From Chlamydiota bacterium (GTDB taxonomy: Bacteria > Chlamydiota > Chlamydiia > Chlamydiales > VGMA01), in assembly GCA_016866575.1 (NCBI GenBank), contig VGMA01000015.1, forward strand, positions 1 to 17,472: a DNA stretch of 17,472 bases, in the 5' to 3' direction. The position numbers and the translations under genes were made by a program. Position 1 is the first letter of the stretch. Every line of letters begins with the position of its first letter. Under the pieces are notes generated by a model. The model saw only the letters and a program-made list of their open reading frames with translations. It did not search any database and was not told where the DNA came from. Of this stretch, positions 1 to 6,527 are shown piece after piece.

Positions 1-69
1 GCATTTGCATATGAAAGTTTACCTATTGGATCAAAGCTCATCAAAAACCCCTATTTTTTATTTTTAAAC

Positions 70-100
70 AAACACACCTTTTTGATTAAAAGGTGTGTTT
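70..100. terminator. Hairpin between the 119-2179 gene and upstream sequence
   Basis: A perfect 13-base-pair inverted repeat (aaacacacctttt / aaaaggtgtgttt) with a 5-base loop lies 19 bases past the stop codon of the minus-strand gene at 119-2179. The arms end in A/T runs on both sides, so it could stop transcription from either direction. The tract beyond the hairpin is mixed A/T rather than a clean U-run, so termination is inferred. Bases 1-69 show nothing I can identify. Confidence 0.55.
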
Positions 101-118
101 AATAAATTCTAGCTAAAA

Positions 119-2179
119 CTAGTCCTGAAAAATTGTAATAAGACCAAGATTAGGGTTATTCTTTGCACAGCTCCAACCAGGCATCTGTTTAGCAACAAAA
201 TCAATAAAATAATTTTGGAACTCATAAAACTTAGGATTGTCAGGATGCAGCCCTTTTCCGGTAATAAATGTGAAAGATTTGTGTTCGGGATACAGCTCTC
301 TTAATTTTAAAAGAGCGCAAACACCAGCTCCATAAGAATATTTATGTAGATTATAAGCTGATCTGATCTCGTCATATTTTGGAAAATCGATCGAATTATT
401 GAATATTTCCATAGCTTCAGCGTTTAAACCCATATCTACCAAAATTTTAACCATCGAATGATGAGAAATAGCGTCCAAAGGATTTATCGCTTGAACTGTT
501 TCATATGCGCATTTAGCTTCTGCTAAATCTTCTAATTGACCCGATGCTATTAGGTATGAATTGTGCAAAACTAGATCCCTATAATCTACTTCTTTACCTA
601 GTTCATACGCTCTTCTAGCGCCCTCTGGATCTCTTAACTGACCAGCTGTTAACACATAGGAATTATGGGAAATCATGTCTTTAGGATCTATTCGTAGAGC
701 AGCCTCATACGCACTTTTAGCTCCCTCTAAATCCCCAAATTTAGCTGCTGCTGTAATGTATGAGTTGTGCGAATAAATATCATTTGGATTGATTCTTTTA
801 GCAGCTTCATAAGCGCTTTTAGCTCCCTCTAAATCCCTTAACTCACCAGATGTTACAATAAATATATTATGCACAATTATACAGCTAGGATCGATTTTTT
901 TAGCCATATCATACGCTTTTCTTGCACCTGCCAAGTCTTCAAAAAAAGCTGCGGCAGCTATATAGGCTCTATGCGCTAAAATATCTCTAGGATTCATGGA
1001 TAGATTCATTTCATACGCACTGATGGCCCCTTCTTTGTCTCCTAGTTGAGCTGCTGTTTCTATGTACGCACCATGAACTGCACAATTTCTAGGGTCTGCT
1101 CGCTTGGCTCTTTCATAAGCTATCTTTGCTTCTTCTTTATCGCCTAAACGACCAGCTATTGTTAAATACGAGCAATTCATAAACACATTCGTACTATCTA
1201 TTTGTTGAGCTATTTGATATGCACGTCTAGCCCCATCAAAATCACCAAGTTGAGCTGCTGCTTTGATATAAGAAGTGTGCGGTATGATATTTCCTGGCTC
1301 TATACTTTTTGCTGCTTCATAAGCTTTTTTAGCACCTTTTTTATCTTTTAATTGACCAGCTGCTACAATGTAAGAACAATGTGCAATGATATCTTTGTCA
1401 TTTATCGCTACAGCTGCGTTATAGGCCCTTTTAGCTCCTTCTAAATCTCCTAACTGACCTGCCGCTTTGATATAAGTAGTATGGATAAAACTATCTCGAT
1501 AATTGATTTTTTTGGCCGTTTCATATGCACTTACAGCTCCTTCTTTATCCCCTATTTTACCTGCTGCTATGATATAGGCAGTGTGTAAATAAATATCTTC
1601 TGGGTATATCTGTTTAGCTTGAGCATAAAGATCCCATGCCAATTTTGATTGATTTCGATTACCAGCATTTTTGATCTCATTACAAATACTTTTTAAAGCC
1701 TCTCTATACTTTTTTAAAGATGAGCTTTCTTGGGATCGGTTATGATCTTTCTTTGGCGCAGTATTAGCAAAAAATCTAGGGGACTTTGTGTTTTCATTAG
1801 ACGTATAAATATGACTTTGAAACGCTACACTATCTTGTGCTATTGGCATAGGGACAAAACTATACGGTGCAATAGTTGCGGTAGGCACTAACATCGGTAT
1901 GTAATTGTACAGAAAGTTTGTTGCTGGAGCTATTGGCATTGGGGCAAAAGTATGTGGCAAACTAGCTAGTGCAGCCGGTGGTGTAGGTATGTAACTATAT
2001 GGCATATTCTTCCAAGAAGCTGTTTGCATTGCTAAATAAATATTTGGATCATTGATCAAAGTAGACTGCTCTACAGGCATGTAACTATTCGGCGCTGAGG
2101 GTAATGGTCTGTTTTGATTTATTTCATAATACTCTAACTTATTCATGCCATAATTCATTTCTAATATGCTTAAACTCAT
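119..2179 (-). CDS. PPR/TPR-like repeat protein with C-terminal Smr-like domain (paralogue A)
   Basis: The protein has 686 residues. Residues 1 to about 150 are low-complexity and rich in Pro, Met, Tyr and Ala, with several P-Y-S-Y-I-P / P-M-P-I-A segments. From residue 179 to 585 there are twelve consecutive 34-residue helical repeats (consensus H-x-x-Y-I-x-A-A-x-x-L-G-D-x-E-G-A-x-x-A-Y-E-x-A-K-x-I-x-P), then a half repeat. Residues 609-686 match an Smr domain: N-L-H at 610-612 where the family has D-L-H, a T-G-K-G loop at 640-643, and a P-G-W-S-C segment shared with both paralogues. No signal peptide or membrane segment is visible. The ATG has an AGG about 9 bases upstream. Only 56 bases separate it from paralogue B upstream, with no terminator visible, so co-transcription is possible. 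Smr domains are nucleases in other proteins (SmrB, MutS2, plant PPR-SMR proteins). RNA binding by the repeats is inference, and the D-to-N change suggests weakened catalysis. A plain TPR scaffold is the alternative. Confidence 0.85.
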   Translation of the reverse strand: MSLSILEMNYGMNKLEYYEINQNRPLPSAPNSYMPVEQSTLINDPNIYLAMQTASWKNMPYSYIPTPPAALASLPHTFAPMPIAPATNFLYNYIPMLVPTATIAPYSFVPMPIAQDSVAFQSHIYTSNENTKSPRFFANTAPKKDHNRSQESSSLKKYREALKSICNEIKNAGNRNQSKLAWDLYAQAKQIYPEDIYLHTAYIIAAGKIGDKEGAVSAYETAKKINYRDSFIHTTYIKAAGQLGDLEGAKRAYNAAVAINDKDIIAHCSYIVAAGQLKDKKGAKKAYEAAKSIEPGNIIPHTSYIKAAAQLGDFDGARRAYQIAQQIDSTNVFMNCSYLTIAGRLGDKEEAKIAYERAKRADPRNCAVHGAYIETAAQLGDKEGAISAYEMNLSMNPRDILAHRAYIAAAAFFEDLAGARKAYDMAKKIDPSCIIVHNIFIVTSGELRDLEGAKSAYEAAKRINPNDIYSHNSYITAAAKFGDLEGAKSAYEAALRIDPKDMISHNSYVLTAGQLRDPEGARRAYELGKEVDYRDLVLHNSYLIASGQLEDLAEAKCAYETVQAINPLDAISHHSMVKILVDMGLNAEAMEIFNNSIDFPKYDEIRSAYNLHKYSYGAGVCALLKLRELYPEHKSFTFITGKGLHPDNPKFYEFQNYFIDFVAKQMPGWSCAKNNPNLGLITIFQD
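425..1645 (-). repeat. Array of twelve 102-base repeats encoding 34-residue helical units
   Basis: Within the 119-2179 gene, twelve in-frame units of 102 bases (the first is one codon shorter) code for residues 179-585. Units keep long shared stretches, such as those coding for the E-G-A-K-S-A-Y-E-A-A-K core. Order and identity match the first units of the neighbouring paralogue, which has two more. Confidence 0.85.
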
Positions 2180-2235
2180 GAAAATAACCTATTTAAAAAT
2201 TATAATTTTTATTATTGTGAATGTATTAATTTTTT

Positions 2236-4509
2236 TTAAAAACATAACACGTGGATAACGCCAAAATCATACCGGTCTCTTTCACATATCCAGCCAGGCA
2301 TTTCCTTAGCCACAAAATCTCTAAAGTAGTCTTGAAACTCATAAAAATCAGGTTTGTTAGAATGCAATCCGTTTCCGATAATGAATGTAAAAGATTTTTG
2401 ATCAGGATAAACTTCTCTTAATTTTAAAAGTGTGCAAACTCCAACTCCATGTGAGTATTTATGTAGATCATAGGCTGATTTTTTCACTTCGTATTTTGGA
2501 AAAGCGATCGAATTATTAAATATTTGCATCGCTTCAGAGTACAAGCCCATATCGACTAAAACTTGAACAATCGAATAATGAGCAATGCTTTCTTGATTAT
2601 CAACCGCTTGAGCTGCTTCATATGCATTTTTAGCTTCTTCTAGATCCTCTAATTGAGCTGCAGCTATTATGTACGAATTATATGCAGCAAGATTGCCTGG
2701 CTCTATGCTTTTAGCAGCTTCATAGGCGCTTTTTGCTCCCTCTTTGTCCCCTATTTTACCTGCTGCAAGCATGTATACGACATGCGTCATAAAATGCGTT
2801 GCATCTATATTTTTAGCAGCTTCATAGGCACTTTTTGCCCCTTCTACATCTCCTAATCGACTTGCTGTGCTTATGTATGATCTATGTGAAATCATATCTT
2901 TAGAATCAATTTCTTTAGCAGCTTCATAAGCTCTTTTAGCACCTTCGAGATCTTTTAGATAAGCTGCGGCTGAAATATATGCGTTGTGTGAAATGATATC
3001 TCGAGGATTTATGCTTTTAGCAGCTTCATAGGCCCTTTTAACCCCCTCCACATCTCCAAGATGAGCTGCGGCTGAAATATACGCGTTATGTGAAATGATA
3101 TTTCTGGGGTGGATTCTTTTAGCAGCCTCATAAGCCCTTTTAGCTCCTTCTAAATCTCCCAATTGGCCGGCCGTAACAATAAATGAATTATGCACAATCA
3201 TATTGCTAGCATCGATTTTTTGAGCCAACGTGTATGCTCTTTTTGCGCCTGGTAAGTCCCCAAATTGAGCTGCGGCAACTATGTATGAACCATGTGCTAA
3301 AATATCTTGACGATCGATCAATTGATTCAATTCATATGCAGCTTTACAACCTTCTTTATCCCCTAATTGACCTGCAGCTACTATATAGGCGCCATGAATA
3401 GAAATATTTCTAGGGTCTACTGCCTTAGCTATTTCATAAGCTTTTCTAGCACCCTCTTTATCCCCTAAACGACCAGCAGCTATAATGTAAGCGCTGTGTG
3501 TGAAAATATTTTTATTGTCTATTGTTAGAGCGATTTCATATGCACTTCTAGCCCCTTCTTTATCCCCTATTTGAATTGCAGCTTTGATATACGCTGTATG
3601 TATGATGATATTTTCTAGATTGATACTTTTAGCAGCTTCATAGGCGCTTTTTGCTCCCTCTAGATCACCTAATTGTCCAGCAGCTACTATGTAAGAGCCA
3701 TATGTAATAATATCTCTATCATTTATCTCAAGAGCAGCGTTATATGCCCTTTTAGCTCCTTCTAAATCTCCTAACTGACCCGCTGATTTTATGTAAGCAT
3801 TATGGATAAAACTATCCCGATAATTGATTTTTTTGGCCTCTTCATATGCATTTTTGGCTCCTTCTACGTCTCCTATTTGACCTGCTGCTTTTATATAGGA
3901 AGTGTGTAAGTAAATGTCGTTTGAAGATATCTGTTTTCCTTGAGTGTAAAGATCCCAGGCCAATCTTGGATTTTTTTGGTCGCCAGCATTTTTGATGTTT
4001 TGACAAATACTTTTTAGATTTTTTTTTGCGTTTTGTGAAAAAGGTGCTTGTTGAAATCTATCAACAGCTATCCTTGATTCAATATTGGCCTCAAATCTAG
4101 AGGACTTTATATTTTCAGTGGGCATAGGCATATGGCTTTGAAAAGCTACATTCTCTCTTGCCATAGGTGTAGCTGTAAAAATATACGGTGCATTATTTAA
4201 AACGGGCACTAGGATTGGCATGTAATTATGCGGTGCGTTCATCACTGGAGCGGTTGGCATAGGCATAAACATAAGTGGCACGCTAGTTACAGGAACTGGC
4301 GCTGTAGGTATGTAACTATAGGGTGCGTTCATCACTGGAGCGGTTGGCATAGGCATAAACATAAGTGGCACGCTAGTTACAGGAACTGGCGCTGTAGGTA
4401 TGTAACTATAGGGTGCGTTCATCACTGGAGCGGTTGGCATCGGTGCACAAGTTTGGTAATACTGCACACTATTCATGCTATGATTTTTTTCAAACGTCTT
4501 AATACTCAT
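2236..4509 (-). CDS. PPR/TPR-like repeat protein with C-terminal Smr domain (paralogue B)
   Basis: The protein has 757 residues and is a close paralogue of the gene at 119-2179, with the same three-part layout. Residues 1 to about 165 are Pro/Met-rich and contain two identical 30-residue units plus a third partial one (residues about 24-93). Residues 182-656 hold fourteen 34-residue helical repeats, two more than in paralogue A. Residues 680-757 form the Smr-like domain. Unlike paralogue A it keeps D-L-H (681-683), but its loop reads I-G-N-G (711-714). Repeats 9 and 10 are nearly identical, a sign of recent unit duplication. No signal peptide or transmembrane segment is visible. The start is the first ATG downstream of a good promoter at 4548-4575; the ribosome site is weak (GAG). 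Upstream, in the divergent direction, lies a broken copy of the gene family at 6528-7985. Nucleic-acid binding with nuclease activity is the best guess; the substrate is unknown. A TPR-type protein scaffold is possible. Confidence 0.85.
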   Translation of the reverse strand: MSIKTFEKNHSMNSVQYYQTCAPMPTAPVMNAPYSYIPTAPVPVTSVPLMFMPMPTAPVMNAPYSYIPTAPVPVTSVPLMFMPMPTAPVMNAPHNYMPILVPVLNNAPYIFTATPMARENVAFQSHMPMPTENIKSSRFEANIESRIAVDRFQQAPFSQNAKKNLKSICQNIKNAGDQKNPRLAWDLYTQGKQISSNDIYLHTSYIKAAGQIGDVEGAKNAYEEAKKINYRDSFIHNAYIKSAGQLGDLEGAKRAYNAALEINDRDIITYGSYIVAAGQLGDLEGAKSAYEAAKSINLENIIIHTAYIKAAIQIGDKEGARSAYEIALTIDNKNIFTHSAYIIAAGRLGDKEGARKAYEIAKAVDPRNISIHGAYIVAAGQLGDKEGCKAAYELNQLIDRQDILAHGSYIVAAAQFGDLPGAKRAYTLAQKIDASNMIVHNSFIVTAGQLGDLEGAKRAYEAAKRIHPRNIISHNAYISAAAHLGDVEGVKRAYEAAKSINPRDIISHNAYISAAAYLKDLEGAKRAYEAAKEIDSKDMISHRSYISTASRLGDVEGAKSAYEAAKNIDATHFMTHVVYMLAAGKIGDKEGAKSAYEAAKSIEPGNLAAYNSYIIAAAQLEDLEEAKNAYEAAQAVDNQESIAHYSIVQVLVDMGLYSEAMQIFNNSIAFPKYEVKKSAYDLHKYSHGVGVCTLLKLREVYPDQKSFTFIIGNGLHSNKPDFYEFQDYFRDFVAKEMPGWICERDRYDFGVIHVLCF
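2542..3966 (-). repeat. Array of fourteen 102-base repeats encoding 34-residue helical units
   Basis: In-frame 102-base units code for residues 182-656 of paralogue B. The two copies beginning at + strand positions 2963 and 3065 (period exactly 102) differ at only a few bases over about 80, pointing to recent slippage or unequal recombination. Confidence 0.85.
4232..4440. repeat. Perfect 90-base tandem repeat, 2.3 copies
   Basis: Bases 4232-4321 and 4322-4411 are identical, and 4412-4440 repeats the first 29 bases. The unit is 30 codons of the Pro/Met-rich N-terminus of paralogue B. Because 90 is a multiple of three, gain or loss of a unit keeps the reading frame. The paralogue at 119-2179 has only diverged versions of this segment. 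Confidence 0.95.
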
Positions 4510-4547
4510 GCAACAAAACTCAATTTTTTTAATAATTTAGCCTGTGT

Positions 4548-4575
4548 ATTATAGGTAAAATTAAATAAAAATCAA
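4548..4575 (-). promoter_or_regulatory. Sigma-70-type promoter for paralogue B
   Basis: On the minus strand TTGATT (4575-4570) is followed after 16 bases by a perfect TATAAT (4553-4548). A start near 4541 would give a leader of about 30 bases before the ATG at 4509. The call rests on sequence match only. Confidence 0.6.
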
Positions 4576-4814
4576 CAAAGCATAAAGTTTAAAAAAATAC
4601 GCTGTTTTTAGAATCAAATAAAAAACAAATTAATGACACCTGAATTCGACCAGTCCATTTCACGTTTTCAATCAGGCGTAACGCCCAAGAATATGGAGAT
4701 GCAAATCCCTTGTAATTTTAAAAATAATATTTTTCTGTTATGTTAATTTAACTGCTGTTTCAATATATTATATTTGTTAATTAAGTTCTTATTCTGCATT
4801 TCCTTGTACTTCTT
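4576..4814. other. Divergent intergenic region with a less AT-rich island
   Basis: This stretch separates paralogue B from the broken gene at 4815. Most of it is very AT-rich, but about 4633-4710 is more balanced. That island contains a small GGCGT-a-ACGCC hairpin (about 4674-4684) and a 37-codon plus-strand reading frame (4633-4746) with no ribosome binding site. The opposite strand is also open across the island. It may be a scrap of a lost gene or mobile element. I recognise no product. Confidence 0.3.
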
Positions 4815-5128
4815 ATGAAAAAAAACGCGGTATTTTCTAAGGTCACTGAGAATAAAGAGCCAAGACTGTCTCAACAAGATATAAAAATAGCAGAAGAGGC
4901 AATATTCTTACTTCTCAAGGCAGCCTTAGTCAAATAGACTATCTAAAAGGATCTTTAAGAGCCTACCCTCAATTGGTAGAAAAATTGATCATTCAAAACC
5001 CCTCTTATTTGAAGGAAAATTGCATTTTTTAACTATTTGAGGATTATGGAGGTCATCTGGATATAAATTTTTCCAGCAAGAATAATAGACAAGCGATAGA
5101 TCTTATTTTTTTATTAAATAATTTTTAA
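4815..5128 (+). pseudogene. Frameshifted remnant paralogue of the 485-aa protein at 6528-7985
   Basis: From 4815 the reading frame gives 40 codons and stops at 4935-4937. Shifting frame after the A-E-E-A-I codons (around 4900-4910) restores similarity: the sequence continues with matches such as L-T-S-Q-G-S, Y-L-K-G-S-L-R-A and I-Q-N-P-S-Y-L-K-E-N. The matches correspond to roughly residues 25-87 of the intact protein at 6528. Counting bases between matched codons gives 20 in the remnant against 21 in the intact gene, so one base has been lost. A stop at 5030-5032 follows. The same frame then stays open to 5128 with no clear match. No Shine-Dalgarno sequence precedes the ATG. Nearly all of the partner's residues 90-485 are missing, so this is a decayed, truncated copy. 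Confidence 0.8.
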
Positions 5129-5129
5129 T

Positions 5130-5170
5130 AAAATAAACGCATTAATCAAATAAATTAATGCGTTTATTTT
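5130..5170. terminator. Bidirectional terminator hairpin
   Basis: A 17-base-pair perfect inverted repeat (left arm 5130-5146, right arm 5154-5170) encloses a 7-base loop, and both arms end in A/T runs. It lies between the end of the broken plus-strand gene (5128) and the stop codon of the minus-strand gene (5178), where a shared terminator for convergent genes is expected. The stem is AT-rich apart from a central acgc/gcgt. Confidence 0.7.
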
Positions 5171-5177
5171 TATATTA

Positions 5178-6119
5178 TTATACGTCTAGTTTTATTTCAT
5201 ATACCCCTGGATTTCCTCGCAATGGTTGGCGACAACTCCAACCCGGCATTTCCGAAATTACGTAGTTTTGTATATATCTTTGAAATTCAAATAACGGGTG
5301 ATGTCTAGAATGATTTCCTTGTCCTGTCATAACTCTAATTCTTGTTTGCTCAGGATTGAGTGTTAGCAAGGATCTAATAGCACATACACCCTCTCCGTGA
5401 GAGTATCCATGAAAATCATATCCAAGCTCTTCTAACTCACGCCCTGTTTCTGACACTTTAAAAGCAGGGGCTCTACCGAATATTTCCTGAGCTTCTTCAT
5501 AGCAGCGATGATTTATCAAAGCTGTTATCATAATACCTTGCATTACTTCATCTAAAGATCCGTTATCTATAGCGGCCTGATATACTGTTATTGCGGTATC
5601 AAGATCGCCTGATTTTGCTGCTATCTCTATATATTTTCCTATAACAGCATTAGGTATATTTGTTGTTTGAAAGCTTCGCGAGTCCTTTAACTCATTATAA
5701 GCTCTTGTAGCTTCCTCGAAATTTCCCTCTTTAACAGCTATAAAAAAATATTTATAATGGCATTCATCGCAGCTTGCATGATTTCTTTCAGCAAAGTCGT
5801 AAGCCATTTTTGCTGAAGAAAAATCACCCCACTTTGTAGCAAAACCTATAAATTTGTGATAAAAATCACTTCTTTTGGGATCTAGACTGATCGCTTTACG
5901 GAAAGCTTTCTTAGCATCTTGAACGTTTTCACCACCTATTGCACTAAAAAAAGCATCTTTCGCTTATTTAAACTTTAAATCATCCTGAATTCTTCTTTGA
6001 GCTAATTCAGTAGCTGTTCTGACAGAATGTGCCCTAGAATTGGGCACACCTGGAACTTGACGCACTGCAGGATTTAGCGGCGTGCTCAAATAAGAAGAAC
6101 GAATAGTATTAGAACTCAT
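5178..6119 (-). pseudogene. Repeat-Smr protein (paralogue C) interrupted by one in-frame stop
   Basis: Reading from the ATG at 6119-6117, which has a good ribosome site (AAAGAGG, about 6 bases upstream), gives 313 codons in one frame, with a single internal TAA at codon 52 (+ strand 5964-5966). No frameshift is needed. Residues 1-51 are Ser/Pro-rich and probably disordered. After the stop come about five degenerate helical repeats of PPR/TPR type (for example A-I-T-V-Y-Q-A-A-I, E-A-Q-E-I-F). The last 80 residues are an Smr domain with D-F-H-G (235-238), T-G-Q-G-N-H-S (265-271) and P-G-W-S-C. This is the most canonical Smr signature of the three paralogues. Translation could restart at an ATG at 5807, giving a 209-residue protein with the Smr domain and fewer repeats, but no strong ribosome site is visible there. 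It may be a recent nonsense pseudogene, a sequencing error, or a gene using an internal start. The good conservation downstream argues for recent inactivation or continued expression. Confidence 0.8.
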
Positions 6120-6434
6120 AAAGCCTCTTTTTATTTTAATTATTAAAAATTAACTTAATTATTATAATAATAATACTTTTATTTTTATTAAAGCGTCCTT
6201 GCATATAGATTAAAAAATTGTTTTGATTCTTTGTTTAGCACAAACTAAGCAAAAAAATAATTATAAAATTTTTAAACCGCTTGAAAGTCGGTAGCTATCC
6301 TGTTTTTAAATACAATCCTATTGCTGTCATGAGAACTTGGTATTACTTGATGGAGCCTTTATATCGAGCTTCAAGAAGAGAAAAGACTTTTTCTTATATA
6401 AATATTATTGAATATCACGTTTTATTATTCGTTA

Positions 6435-6463
6435 TTGCAAGCTATCTGAATAAATTTTATAAA
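6435..6463 (+). promoter_or_regulatory. Sigma-70-type promoter for the 485-aa gene
   Basis: TTGCAA (6435-6440), a 17-base spacer and TATAAA (6458-6463) lie about 65 bases upstream of the ATG at 6528. The rest of the 408-base divergent spacer (6120-6527) is AT-rich. It includes a TATAAT on the minus strand (6166-6161) that could serve paralogue C but lacks a clear -35 box. Confidence 0.5.
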
Positions 6464-6527
6464 AAATATTTAAATTAATTTTAAAATTTTATATAATATT
6501 TAAAATTAATTAAAAAAAGGTGTAGAA

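Noticed and set aside
1..102. Frames open from the left edge (one ending at 67, another at 102) that could be the end of an upstream gene
   Set aside because: Too short to choose a frame or recognise a product. The frame ending at 102 runs through the hairpin at 70-100.
2653..2856. Plus-strand 67-codon frame with repeated I-F-S-S-F-I-G segments
   Set aside because: It is antisense to the 102-base repeats of paralogue B. Its internal repetition comes from those units.
425..3966. Regular repeats considered as a CRISPR array
   Set aside because: The 102-base periodicity is in frame, translates into helical protein repeats, and has no constant repeat/variable spacer pattern.
4228..4554. Plus-strand 108-codon open frame rich in His and Trp
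   Set aside because: It is the antisense of the perfect 90-base repeat in paralogue B. A stop-free frame is repeated automatically with the unit. There is no ribosome site and it runs opposite to a well-supported gene.
6281..6478. 65-codon plus-strand frame starting with TTG
   Set aside because: It has no ribosome site and AT-rich composition. Its end overlaps the likely promoter (6435-6463) of the next gene, and no family is recognisable.
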